A DNA stretch of 64,000 bases, taken from Paenibacillus dokdonensis. GTDB taxonomy: Bacteria > Bacillota > Bacilli > Paenibacillales > Paenibacillaceae. How positions within the stretch are numbered: position 1 is the stretch's first letter; every line of letters begins with the position of its first letter. The notes beneath the pieces were generated by a model. It ran no database searches and was not told where the DNA came from. It worked only from the letters and a program-made list of their open reading frames with translations. Positions 34,063-43,159 of the stretch are shown in pieces. The position numbers and the translations under genes were made by a program. The stretch covers positions 310,001 to 374,000 of the forward strand of contig NZ_STGQ01000003.1 in the NCBI RefSeq assembly GCF_004916975.1. The letters run 5' to 3'.

Positions 34063-35133
34063 TTATACGAGCCAATGGTGTATATTCGTCTTTACAAAGT
34101 CATCATCATTCAGATGCGGATAGCTCTCATACACACGGTCAATCTCTTCCATTTGTCCCGGAGACAACTCCTCTTGCAGGTTCAGGCACCATCGCCCTTC
34201 GAGCAGCCCCTGACGCCGCAGTACTTCATGAATACCTGGAATGCAGCCATGGAACTGATGAGCAGGATCGAATAAGGCAGCGTTGCTATCCGTAATCTCG
34301 GCCGCATATGTCAACCACTCTGCGGGGATACGATCCTCATCCCTCATCTTTTTAATCTCATTCAACAGCTCCACAGCTTGATGAGTCCAGACTGCCCAGT
34401 GTCCCAGGAGCCCCCCCACGATACGCTTCTCTAGGATCTGACCGTCTACTTTAAAACGGAACTTCGTCAGCAAATCGATCACAATATTATCATCATTGCC
34501 TGTATATAAGGCGATCTCATCACGGCGTTCCGATTCCATAACAGCCCGGATGACATCCAAAGATTGGTATCGGTTAAAGGGGGCCATCTTGATGGCAATG
34601 ACACCCTCGATTCCGGCAAATGCATGCCAGAACTCAAAGCTGAGCGTTCTTCCTCCGACTGAAGGCTGCAAATAAAAACCAAATACCGGAATAATTCCGG
34701 CCACGCGGCGGGCCCGTTCCAGCAGCTGCTCCTCTGTCCAGCGGCTGAGTCCACCCATGCTGAGGAGTCCGGCATCGTAACCAAGCCCCGCGGCAAGCTC
34801 GGCTTCTGCAACGGCCTGCTCAGTCGGTCCACAAATTCCGGCGATCTTCATGAAGGGATGTTTCAGACCAGCTCGGTCCACCTCTTCGGCCGCCATGCGC
34901 AAAACCGGCTCCAGCAAATCAATGCCCTTGTCACGGATTTCGAATTGTGTCGAGTGAACTCCTATAGCGATGCCGCCTGCTCCAGAAGCAATATAATACC
35001 TAGTTAGCGCACGCTGGCGGCGTTCATCCAGCTGACGGTCCGCATTTAGAGCAAGCGGATGCGCAGGAATCGCCAGCCCGTCATGCAGAGCTTTCTGGAG
35101 CTCGGGAATCATAGGCTTATATGAGCTGCCCAT
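34063..35133 (-). CDS. Dihydrodipicolinate synthase (DHDPS/NanA) family protein
   Basis: Class I aldolase-fold protein, 356 residues, about 60 longer than typical DapA. Features include IPAHPLALNADRQLDERRQR, GAGGIAIGVHSTQF, the Tyr-bearing PVFGFYLQPSVG strand and GVIAIKMAPFNR, whose Lys would form the Schiff base. It ends an operon of carbohydrate genes, so it more likely cleaves or dehydrates a sugar acid (as KDG aldolase relatives do) than makes lysine. Its ATG overlaps the previous stop codon (TAATG). Confidence 0.82.
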   Translation of the reverse strand: MGSSYKPMIPELQKALHDGLAIPAHPLALNADRQLDERRQRALTRYYIASGAGGIAIGVHSTQFEIRDKGIDLLEPVLRMAAEEVDRAGLKHPFMKIAGICGPTEQAVAEAELAAGLGYDAGLLSMGGLSRWTEEQLLERARRVAGIIPVFGFYLQPSVGGRTLSFEFWHAFAGIEGVIAIKMAPFNRYQSLDVIRAVMESERRDEIALYTGNDDNIVIDLLTKFRFKVDGQILEKRIVGGLLGHWAVWTHQAVELLNEIKKMRDEDRIPAEWLTYAAEITDSNAALFDPAHQFHGCIPGIHEVLRRQGLLEGRWCLNLQEELSPGQMEEIDRVYESYPHLNDDDFVKTNIHHWLV

Positions 35134-36155
35134 TAATATTTCCCCTCCCGTTCCTGAAAATGTGTCGGCTTATTCCAGGTCGCTCCATCCTGGAGTACCC
35201 AGTCCGATATCCAGTCGATCATTTGTAAAACCGAAACCTTCGGATACCCAAATGTCTGCATCGCCTTGGATGCGTTACTTAGCAGTGCAGTCGGCGCCTC
35301 CTGGCCAACGAGTACTGGCTCAACGCCTAATCTGCGGCCGAATTCGCCGGCAACCCAGCGCAGCGAAAGCGTCTCCGGTCCGGTGACATTCATCGTTACT
35401 GCCGGCGAATTGCAGATACGCAGAGCTCTAAGGGCAATTTCATTGGCATCCCCCTGCCAGATCACATTGACATGCCCCATGGAAATATCGACCGGACTGC
35501 CTTCCTTGACTGATTTGGCGAGCTCCAGCAGGACACCGTAGCGGAGATCGATGGCATAGTTCAGACGGTAAATAAACATCGGGATCTGATATTTATGTGA
35601 GAAATGTTCAAACACACGCTCTCGCCCGAGACAGGACTGGCCGTATTCCCCATTAGCATTTGGAGCGCATTCTTCCGTAGCTCCCCCTGCTCCAACCGGA
35701 GTAAGAGGATATACATTGCCTGTTGAAAAGACAACCATCCGCGAATTTCTGAACTTTTCTGCTACACGGCCTGGCAAATAGGCATTCATTGCCCAGGTGA
35801 AGTGCTCATTGCCGGTCGTACCGAATTTATTGCCCGCCATAAAAATGACGTTTTTCGCATCAGGCAGTGCCTGCAGCTGCTCATCATCCAGCAGATCGGC
35901 CGAGATTGTCTCGACCCCCATCTCCTCCAGCTCCTGCTTCAGTGTACCGCTGGAAAAGCGGGATACTCCGATGACCTTCTTATTCAAACCGGCTTTGGCG
36001 ATAGCGTTCATGGCCAACCGGGCCATACTCGGCCCCATTTTTCCGCCGACACCCAGCAGCATGATATCTCCATCCACCTGACCCAAGTCGGCCAGCAGCT
36101 CATCTGATGGCTCAGCGAGCCTGGTTTCCAATTCTTCAATAGAGTTGATTTTCAT
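35133..36155 (-). CDS. NAD-dependent epimerase/dehydratase family protein
   Basis: Extended-SDR-like protein of 340 residues. The nucleotide motif is modified: IMLLGVGGKMGPSMARLA instead of GxxGxxG. VIFMAGNKFGTTGN, the Ser-Thr of VVFSTGNVYP and YGQSCLGRERVF (Tyr then Arg where the usual Lys sits) follow. Probably acts on a sugar or sugar acid within the same pathway as the DHDPS-family neighbour, with which it is translationally coupled. The altered Tyr-x3-Lys means catalysis of the usual kind is not certain. Confidence 0.8.
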   Translation of the reverse strand: MKINSIEELETRLAEPSDELLADLGQVDGDIMLLGVGGKMGPSMARLAMNAIAKAGLNKKVIGVSRFSSGTLKQELEEMGVETISADLLDDEQLQALPDAKNVIFMAGNKFGTTGNEHFTWAMNAYLPGRVAEKFRNSRMVVFSTGNVYPLTPVGAGGATEECAPNANGEYGQSCLGRERVFEHFSHKYQIPMFIYRLNYAIDLRYGVLLELAKSVKEGSPVDISMGHVNVIWQGDANEIALRALRICNSPAVTMNVTGPETLSLRWVAGEFGRRLGVEPVLVGQEAPTALLSNASKAMQTFGYPKVSVLQMIDWISDWVLQDGATWNKPTHFQEREGKY

Positions 36156-36247
36156 TCTTCAGCACCATCCTTCCATATCGGTTCAATCTCGGACAACCTG
36201 TTCTATAAAGAGCCTTACGCCTGACTTTCGCAAAAAGCGATGTCCTT

Positions 36248-38272
36248 CTAACGTAGAATCAAATTGCCCTGCCGATGCTTCACCGAATCGTTCTCTGACG
36301 GCAGACCGCTGCGGTTAACCGCCCTCTCGACATTGCCATGATGAAGCATGTATCCATCCCTGAAATAATCCTCCGTCACAATGAAGCTCCCTCCTTCAAA
36401 GGTAGAACCGCTGGCTGTGTACTCACCATGACCAGTTGTTAACCTGAAGTGCGAAGTCTCCGCATCCGCCGCCTGACTGACGATATCGGAGAGCCTCCAT
36501 TCCACATGGCCGCTTTCCTTTTCGGTTGTGAAAAAGCATTTCCCGCGGTTGGTTCCCCTGATACATGCCCCGGAGCGTAACTCGACCCTCTGATTTAGAG
36601 CTCCGCAAAGCGAGATACCAGTGTCTTCCATTCTTCCTCCCTGGAAGCTGAACACGCTGCCTTCCATCCGAATGGGCTCCGCATCCTGTGCACCGTACAA
36701 GCGGCAGTCACGGAAGTACAATCCCCCCGCCGCACTCCAGCGGAGATCGTCCAGCCCATGAAAATCGCAGTTGTGGAAAAAAATGTCCTGCAGCACCGGC
36801 TCCCGGTTCAAACTTCGGCCTTTCACCAGCTTGAATGTACAGTTTTCCACCACGTTGGGACGACCCGAACTACTCACCGCCTGAAAGAATGCCAGCGTGT
36901 TTTCCGCTGTACAGTTCTTCATGTGCACGCCGTCCGTATTGACCCAGATTGAGCCGGAATCAGGAATGCCTTTCTGTTCAAAGATATGTACATCCTCCAG
37001 CGTGATGTCGGTTACTTTACGAAAAGAGATAAATCGGCTGCCAACATGCTTTTTGACCGTGATCCGTTTTGCGCTTTCCCCCCAGATCGGTCCACTGTTT
37101 CCAAAAGACAGCAGGCCCGAGTTTCCGGTGAAAACGAGGTCATGCTCATACTGACCATGCGTGACGAAGGTGCCGTGCTCATCACCGTCGCCGTGGCAGT
37201 TCTCCACCTGACAGTACGCAGAACCTGTAAAGTCGTTCAAATGGCGGGCATTGCTGGTATGGCAGTCACGGACATGACCATAGAGACAATAAATCTGCTG
37301 TGTCATATAGCCGGTGCCGCCAATGACCACCTCGGTCGGATTGGTCAAACGGCAGCGTTCAGTTACAAAATGAGTACAATGTCTGCGCATAATAACCGGC
37401 CAGAAGGTGCGGAATGCTTCAATTGCAGAAACGTTGCATTCCACGGCATATTCATATACCAGTGGATGCGAGCCGGTCATGTCGGTCACACCCGCTCCGT
37501 GGAACACCATGTTCTTCACATGCGCTCTCACAACAGGAGCTATCCTCCGGTAGGTTATGCTGCGACCCTTCCGGATCAACCAGCCGTTTTTATAGTTAAA
37601 ACGCACATGCTTCGCGTCCATGATTTCCGTGACCATAATCAGCTTGTCGAGCTCACGCTCAGTGCTGCCCCCGCCTTCAGCATTGCTCACCTGAGCCGTC
37701 CACCACTCCCCGATGGCAAAGACCGAAGAGTCCTCGACTTCGTAAACCTCGGACATTTCCGCAGCATCCTCTGTCAATATCACCGTTTGCTCCTCGCCTG
37801 ACGGCCTGCCGCGAAACTGGAATACAGCCGCAAACGGATCATTCGGCGGTCCCTCTTCTATACCGTCGGTGTAGACGGAAAAGCCGTTAAAATCCAGCTC
37901 AATGTGGCTCCGATGAAATCGGTGCCGCTTGTTAAACCTCAGATCCGAGCTCGCCTCAACCCGATACACGGATGGATCTGCAAGCCAAGCCTCCAATGCC
38001 TCATCCGCAGGGCGGTCCGCATCAAAAATTCCGAAGTGCCTGTAATCACCGACGCCGTTATGTACCATGATCCAGCGACCTATTCCTCCATCTACCGGTG
38101 CATGCACCGTGCCACCATTATCAGCGGCGGTGCTTTTGCCATCCCAGCGCATCATTTTGGCTCCGGGATCTCCTTCTTTATAGTAGCCTCCGACCCATAC
38201 CGCAGCCCCCTGCTTCCGCTGCTCAGCCGGAATCAACATCAAAGATTCTATGTCTGGCACGGTGTACATCAT
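36248..38272 (-). CDS. Right-handed beta-helix repeat protein (pectate-lyase-like fold)
   Basis: A 674-residue protein without signal peptide. An N-terminal segment like those of tail-spike or pectin-type proteins (AAVWVGGYYKEGDPGAKMMR) is followed by parallel beta-helix coils rich in N/C ladders: VHMKNCTAENTL, NVVENCTFKLV, IFFHNCDFHGL, LYFRDCRLYGA. It probably binds or cleaves a polysaccharide fragment inside the cell, since the operon encodes an oligosaccharide importer. The exact lyase or hydrolase family is not recognised. Separated from the transporter genes by IS30 copy 2. Confidence 0.75.
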   Translation of the reverse strand: MMYTVPDIESLMLIPAEQRKQGAAVWVGGYYKEGDPGAKMMRWDGKSTAADNGGTVHAPVDGGIGRWIMVHNGVGDYRHFGIFDADRPADEALEAWLADPSVYRVEASSDLRFNKRHRFHRSHIELDFNGFSVYTDGIEEGPPNDPFAAVFQFRGRPSGEEQTVILTEDAAEMSEVYEVEDSSVFAIGEWWTAQVSNAEGGGSTERELDKLIMVTEIMDAKHVRFNYKNGWLIRKGRSITYRRIAPVVRAHVKNMVFHGAGVTDMTGSHPLVYEYAVECNVSAIEAFRTFWPVIMRRHCTHFVTERCRLTNPTEVVIGGTGYMTQQIYCLYGHVRDCHTSNARHLNDFTGSAYCQVENCHGDGDEHGTFVTHGQYEHDLVFTGNSGLLSFGNSGPIWGESAKRITVKKHVGSRFISFRKVTDITLEDVHIFEQKGIPDSGSIWVNTDGVHMKNCTAENTLAFFQAVSSSGRPNVVENCTFKLVKGRSLNREPVLQDIFFHNCDFHGLDDLRWSAAGGLYFRDCRLYGAQDAEPIRMEGSVFSFQGGRMEDTGISLCGALNQRVELRSGACIRGTNRGKCFFTTEKESGHVEWRLSDIVSQAADAETSHFRLTTGHGEYTASGSTFEGGSFIVTEDYFRDGYMLHHGNVERAVNRSGLPSENDSVKHRQGNLILR

Positions 38273-38311
38273 GAATGTCCCTCCCTATGAAGCCTATATT
38301 GCTTTTTTAGT

Positions 38312-38352
38312 ACAGATGGGGCCGGACTTAAATAATAAGCCGGCCCGTCTGT
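38312..38352. repeat. Long intercistronic hairpin
   Basis: ACAGATGGGGCCGG (38312-38325) pairs with CCGGCCCGTCTGT (38340-38352), and inner bases ACTTAA/TTAAGT-like also pair. On the minus strand it lies between the solute-binding gene and the beta-helix gene and has an interrupted T-run (ACTAAAAAAGC on the other side). It may be an attenuator or an mRNA-stabilising hairpin as between other transporter genes. Confidence 0.6.
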
Positions 38353-38367
38353 TCACTTTTTTCATAT

Positions 38368-39451
38368 GACGGATTGTAATATGAAGTGCGACACCTCAAG
38401 CTAGGAAAAACAAAAATGGCCCATGCTGGTTTCGTGTAAAATGGAAGTCACCACAACTAAACCATTTATCACAGGAGAACCCAACATGAGCTACTCCCAT
38501 CTTAGCATAATTGAGCGCGGACAACTAGAAACGTTACATCGACTGGGCTGGTCCTGCCGGGAAATAGGGCGTGAACTGGGCCGTCATCCCTCTACAATCG
38601 CACGTGAAGTTGTACGAGGCAGCCAGAAAGAAGAGTATGCGGCTCTACCCGCCCAACAGGCCTACCACGAGCGAAGAGCTTCATGTGTGCCTAACGGGAA
38701 GTACAACACAGATCTTGCTGAGCAGATCAACCAGAAGCTGCTGGAGACGTGGTCTCCTGAGCAGATCGCGGAGAAGCGACGGGCGGAAGGGAAGCCTTTC
38801 GTTTGCTTCAAGACCATCTACAGATGGCTCTACAAAGGATGCCTTGCAGCTGGAGACGTCAAGGTTCTACGGCATAAAGGCAAGCGTCAGAAACCGGTGG
38901 AAACGCGCGGTCGCTTCCTCGTTGGCACCCCAATTAGCAAGAGACCAAAAGAGGTTCGCAAACGCACGTCATTTGGCCATTGGGAGCTCGATACTGTCGT
39001 CTCCAGCCGAGGGAATAGTAAAGCCTGTGCGGCTACCTTCATTGAACGGAAGACGCGTCTTTACGTGGCTGTGAAAATGCCAGATAGGACGGCTAACTCC
39101 ATGGAAATCGCCTTCGGTGTCGTGGCCAGCCAATACCCACAAGGTGCCTTCCAAACGGCGACAACCGATCGAGGGAAAGAGTTCGCTTGCTACGCGAATC
39201 TGGAAGCCTTTCACGATATCCAGGTCTATTTTGCAGATCCATATTCCTCTTGGCAGCGGGGCTCCAACGAGAATGGAAACGGCCTACTCCGAGAGTTCTT
39301 CCCCAAAGGGCATGACTTCGCTGCCATTACGGATGAACAACTTGCTGATGCGCTCCGGCTGATTAACAACCGCCCCCGAAAATGCCTAGATTGGAAGTCG
39401 GCTCACGAAGCCTTCATGGACGAGGTGTCGCACTTAGCTTGACAATCCGTC
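38368..39451 (+). mobile_element. IS30 family insertion sequence, copy 2
   Basis: Second 1,084-bp copy, in inverse orientation to copy 1, with ends GACGGATTGT and ACAATCCGTC. Flanks CATAT on the left and TTATAAA on the right allow a TAT target duplication if the element ends with one extra T. It interrupts the intergenic space between a solute-binding gene and the beta-helix gene of one operon. The right end carries TTGACA pointing outward. Confidence 0.93.
38486..39442 (+). CDS. IS30 family transposase (identical to copy 1)
   Basis: Same 318-residue product as the transposase at 24135, with HTH, DDE residues (GHWELDTVV, TTDRGKEFA, NENGNG) intact. Overlapping frames translate identically in both copies too, so the nucleotide sequences must be nearly or fully identical, meaning recent transposition or gene conversion. 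It lies antisense to the operon it interrupts. Confidence 0.94.
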   Translation: MSYSHLSIIERGQLETLHRLGWSCREIGRELGRHPSTIAREVVRGSQKEEYAALPAQQAYHERRASCVPNGKYNTDLAEQINQKLLETWSPEQIAEKRRAEGKPFVCFKTIYRWLYKGCLAAGDVKVLRHKGKRQKPVETRGRFLVGTPISKRPKEVRKRTSFGHWELDTVVSSRGNSKACAATFIERKTRLYVAVKMPDRTANSMEIAFGVVASQYPQGAFQTATTDRGKEFACYANLEAFHDIQVYFADPYSSWQRGSNENGNGLLREFFPKGHDFAAITDEQLADALRLINNRPRKCLDWKSAHEAFMDEVSHLA

Positions 39452-39488
39452 TTATAAATTAAACTGTGTTGTCCCCAGATCCTATCGA

Positions 39489-41093
39489 TTACTCTCCGGT
39501 AAATGTAACGGTTTTGCCGGAAGCATTGGACACTTGTTCTGCATAGTAAGCAAAGATTTCGTTACCGCCATACTTGGTCATGAGCTCCTTACGGTGTGCA
39601 GGCCACTTGGAAGCGTCCTTATCATCGAATAGGACAGACACCATCAATTCGTTCATGCGTTTGCGGAGTGCCGCCAAGTCCATGCCTTCCTTCACGACCA
39701 CGCTTGTGCCGATCGAAGGAACGATTTTATATGCTTCGATCGTTTTGACAATCTCCTTGTCGCGGTCGGTGATGCTTGGATCTTCAATTTCCAGTTCCAA
39801 TACTTTCGGATCAGGAACAGGCGTAAACCATTGGTATACGGACAGGAAGTTGCCGTTGTCCGTAACATCCTTCTTGAACGCTTCTTGATTGATTGTGATC
39901 TTGCTGCCATCACGTGTATAGTCGGTACCGTCCTGTCCGTAGTGTGTCAGCAAGTAGCCCTCTTCACCAGCCAGCCAGTCGAGGATCTCAACGGATTTTT
40001 TGATTTTATCATCTGAAGATTGCGAGCTGAGCAGGAACGGGTTGCCCGGAACGGTCTCAATCCAGGTTCCGGTTTCCGCGAACGGATGGAATGGCTGCCA
40101 ATCCGCTTTGTCATTACCTGTAATTTGCTTCGTTTTTAGCTGCAGACCTTCCGGATTGTTATCGAATGCCAGATTTTTGCCCATGCCGAGAATGATACCT
40201 GCTTTACCCTGCTCTGCTTTCTCAAGCTGCTGTCCATTTTTCGCGAGCAGCCAGTCAGGATCGACAACGCCCATAGCCATTACCTTTTTTACGTCATTCA
40301 ACACCTGCTCAACGCGCGGATCGGTACGTGTATCGATAAATTTGTCGCCTTCTACGATGAAGTCGCCAATGAGCCCGTTTTTCACGAATTCAGGGAAGTC
40401 CATCGACATGTTCGTGCCGCCGCCATACGTGGTGAAGCCATAGGTATCCTTTTTACCGTTCCCGTCCGGATCTTGCTCTGTAAAGGCCTTCATGGCTGCG
40501 ATCATTTCATCATAGTTGGTAGGCATCTTCATGCCCAGCTTATCCAGCCAGTCCTTGCGGATGTAATAAGAGCGGTAGATGTCTTTGGCATATGGAATCG
40601 GAGCGCGGGCGAATTTACCCTGCACCTGATACATATTCAAGTCTTTCTCAGTCATCCAGTACTTGAAGTAGTTAGGCATCGTTTGTGGAGTCACCAGGTC
40701 TTTAATTTCGCGCGCTACCCCGTCCTTGATGTACTGGTTGGAAGAAACACCATCAGAGTAAAACACATCCGGTGTATCGCCGGAGGAAATAAGCGAGTTG
40801 AGCTTGTTTTGGAAATCGGCTCCAAACGGCATATAATCGATCGTCAGATCCACATTGAACTTCTCATCAATGGCTTTCTTAACAAAATCCTTATCTTTCG
40901 CCGGAAGCTGGGCGTCAGCCGATGCGACAATAAACCATTTCAGAGCCATTTTTCCGCTGTCTTTATCTTTTCCAGCATCTCCGCTTGGAGCCTTGTCGCT
41001 TCCCGTATCACCACTAGCCGTTTCCTTCTTGTCGCCGCAGGCGGATAAAATCAGCATCATGACCATGAGTACAATAAATCCGGTTCGTTTCAT
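39489..41093 (-). CDS. Extracellular solute-binding lipoprotein of a carbohydrate ABC transporter (LplA/YtcQ-like)
   Basis: A 534-residue family-1-type binding protein. Lipobox LILSACG (Cys about residue 19) after a basic start, then a Gly/Ser/Lys/Asp-rich linker and the binding domain (KWFIVASADAQLPAKDKDF onward). Conserved late block LLSSQSSDDKIKKSVEILDW is typical of the LplA/YtcQ group, which binds oligosaccharides such as uronate- or rhamnogalacturonan-derived ones. GGGGAGGTAAATAA precedes the ATG. No ATPase gene is in the operon, as usual for these systems that share an MsmX-type ATPase. Confidence 0.92.
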   Translation of the reverse strand: MKRTGFIVLMVMMLILSACGDKKETASGDTGSDKAPSGDAGKDKDSGKMALKWFIVASADAQLPAKDKDFVKKAIDEKFNVDLTIDYMPFGADFQNKLNSLISSGDTPDVFYSDGVSSNQYIKDGVAREIKDLVTPQTMPNYFKYWMTEKDLNMYQVQGKFARAPIPYAKDIYRSYYIRKDWLDKLGMKMPTNYDEMIAAMKAFTEQDPDGNGKKDTYGFTTYGGGTNMSMDFPEFVKNGLIGDFIVEGDKFIDTRTDPRVEQVLNDVKKVMAMGVVDPDWLLAKNGQQLEKAEQGKAGIILGMGKNLAFDNNPEGLQLKTKQITGNDKADWQPFHPFAETGTWIETVPGNPFLLSSQSSDDKIKKSVEILDWLAGEEGYLLTHYGQDGTDYTRDGSKITINQEAFKKDVTDNGNFLSVYQWFTPVPDPKVLELEIEDPSITDRDKEIVKTIEAYKIVPSIGTSVVVKEGMDLAALRKRMNELMVSVLFDDKDASKWPAHRKELMTKYGGNEIFAYYAEQVSNASGKTVTFTGE

Positions 41094-41273
41094 TTATTTA
41101 CCTCCCCTTATTCTTACAGTCAACAGTAATCGGTTATTGCCTTGTTTCAGACTGACTCGCTGCTGATTGTTGTACGTTCCGGCCAGAGCATCATTCCCTC
41201 AAGGCCCAGCGGCACCCCCCTCTATGTAATCTGGCCGTTTGAAGCAGCCGCAACCTCTGAACAGCTTAAGAGA

Positions 41274-42161
41274 TCAACCCTTGACGGCGCCGATCATCAT
41301 CCCTTTGATAAAATACTTTTGAAGGAACGGGTACACAATCATCACCGGTACAATAGCGACTACGACGGTGGCCATCTTGATTGACTCAGGCGGGAGCGCA
41401 CTCAGCTGTGTTTGCGGTACGGCCAGCTCCTGGCTGACGCTTGGCGTGATAATCATATTCCGCAGCACCACCTGAAGCGGATACAGACTGCGGTCGTTAA
41501 GGTACATAATTCCCGGGAAATAAGCGTTCCAGTGCGTAACGCCGTAGAAGAGACCCAGCGTTGCCATAATGGGCATGGACAGCGGAAGAACAATTTTAAC
41601 GAGTGTGGCCAGATCTCCGCAGCCATCTACTTTCGCGGCTTCCTCCACCTCCTGGGGAAGACTTTCGAAATAGGTTTTCATGATGAGCATATTAAACGTG
41701 GATACCAGGCCTGGAATAATAAGTGCCCAAATCGTGTTCATCAGCCCCGTCATTTTCACCGTCAGAAACGTTGGAATCAGCCCGCCGGAGAACAGCATCG
41801 TAAAGACAATCCCCATCAGCACCACATTTCTTCCCGGCAGAAACTTTTTGGATAACGAGTAGGCCAGAAGTGTGGTAACCAGCAAATTGAGCGCGGTACC
41901 AAGCACGGTGACCAGTACAGTGACTCCGAGAGCCTTCGGCACAACACCACTCGTAAAAATGACCTTGAATGCATCCAGCGTGAATTTATGCGGCACCAGC
42001 AGAAAACCACCGTTGCGGAGCACCTCGGTATAAGGTGTAAAAGAAACAATCACCACATAGTAGAGCGGAAACAGCGTTAACAAACCGAACAGCGCGAGCA
42101 TGGAGTAAATGCCGCCGTCCACAATACGGTCAGACCATGATCTTTTGAATAAAACAGGCAT
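41274..42161 (-). CDS. Carbohydrate ABC transporter permease (YtcP/LplC-like)
   Basis: A 295-residue permease with six helices. The EAA loop reads EEAAKVDGCGDLATLVKIVL, ending in the LPLSMPIM block. The C-terminus IVYPFLQKYFIKGMMIGAVKG is characteristic of this family. GGAGGTGAGCGAAC precedes the ATG. Pairs with the LplB-like permease 18 bases upstream. Confidence 0.94.
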   Translation of the reverse strand: MPVLFKRSWSDRIVDGGIYSMLALFGLLTLFPLYYVVIVSFTPYTEVLRNGGFLLVPHKFTLDAFKVIFTSGVVPKALGVTVLVTVLGTALNLLVTTLLAYSLSKKFLPGRNVVLMGIVFTMLFSGGLIPTFLTVKMTGLMNTIWALIIPGLVSTFNMLIMKTYFESLPQEVEEAAKVDGCGDLATLVKIVLPLSMPIMATLGLFYGVTHWNAYFPGIMYLNDRSLYPLQVVLRNMIITPSVSQELAVPQTQLSALPPESIKMATVVVAIVPVMIVYPFLQKYFIKGMMIGAVKG

Positions 42162-42179
42162 GTTCGCTCACCTCCATGG

Positions 42180-43136
42180 CTACCAGATCCCCGAGCCGCC
42201 CAGTTTCTTGGCGATTTTGTTCGCCCCGAGCACCAGTACCAGACCAATCATAGATTTAAAGACCCCGACAGCCGCCGGAACACTAAATTGCATTTGCTCA
42301 ATACCTCTGCGGAATATCCAAGTATCCAAAATATCACCGACATCGTATACGCGGACGTTCAGGAAAATGTACACCTGCTCGAAGCCGGCATCCAGAATAT
42401 GCCCCAGCCGAAGAATGAGCAAGAGCACAAACACATCGCGCACTCCTGGCAGTGTAACGTTCCACAATTGCCGCCAGCGGCCTGCGCCATCGATCGCAGA
42501 CGCTTCGTACAGCTCCTGGTTGATATTCGCAAGCGCCGCCAGATAAATAATGGCTCCATAACCGGTACTTTTCCAGATTTCGGTCAAAATCAGCATCGGT
42601 CGGAATACGGAGGAATTGGTCAGTACATCAACCGATGTCCAACCCATATCCCGCATGAATGTCGTGACGAGACCCGAGCCAGGTGCAAAAAAGGCATATA
42701 CCAAACCGTAAACGATGATCCAGGATAGAAAATGCGGTCCGTAGGTCAGCGTTTGAATCCACTTTTTAAACCAGCGGACCCGTATTTCATTAAGCATCAA
42801 TGCCAGAAGCAAGTCCGGCAGCATGTTGAAAATGATGCGGTAAACGCTGAGGAGAAGCGTATTTTTCATCAGGATCGGAAAATCAGGAGAGGAAAACACC
42901 GTCCGGAAATTGTCCAATCCTACCCAAGGGCTGCCAGTTACTCCTTTAAGGAGGTTATAATCCTGAAAGGCGACAACCAGTCCTAACATGGGCACATACT
43001 GGTAAATCAGATAGTAGATAATGCCGGGAACCATAAAAAGGTAAAGCCAGCGGTAACGCCAGAAGCTCTTCCTGCCGGTTCTCTGCTTCAATCGCTTACC
43101 TGGTTTGACAGGCATAGCTGCAGTGGTGTCACTCAT
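42180..43136 (-). CDS. Carbohydrate ABC transporter permease (LplB-like)
   Basis: A 318-residue permease counted from the ATG behind AAGGAGTGGCAGAC; a GTG three codons earlier overlaps that site and is less likely. Six helices, opening YLFMVPGIIYYLIYQYVPML, which is diagnostic of LplB proteins. EAA loop YEASAIDGAGRWRQLWNVTL. Works with the 41274 permease and the 39489 binding protein. Confidence 0.93.
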   Translation of the reverse strand: MSDTTAAMPVKPGKRLKQRTGRKSFWRYRWLYLFMVPGIIYYLIYQYVPMLGLVVAFQDYNLLKGVTGSPWVGLDNFRTVFSSPDFPILMKNTLLLSVYRIIFNMLPDLLLALMLNEIRVRWFKKWIQTLTYGPHFLSWIIVYGLVYAFFAPGSGLVTTFMRDMGWTSVDVLTNSSVFRPMLILTEIWKSTGYGAIIYLAALANINQELYEASAIDGAGRWRQLWNVTLPGVRDVFVLLLILRLGHILDAGFEQVYIFLNVRVYDVGDILDTWIFRRGIEQMQFSVPAAVGVFKSMIGLVLVLGANKIAKKLGGSGIW

Positions 43137-43159
43137 GTCTGCCACTCCTTTCTTCCGGT

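Noticed and set aside
24126..39451. Composite transposon carrying 13 kb of cargo
   Set aside because: Each IS has its own plausible target duplication and cuts a different functional unit (T-box/tRNA and a sugar operon), so the span does not behave as a discrete cargo unit.
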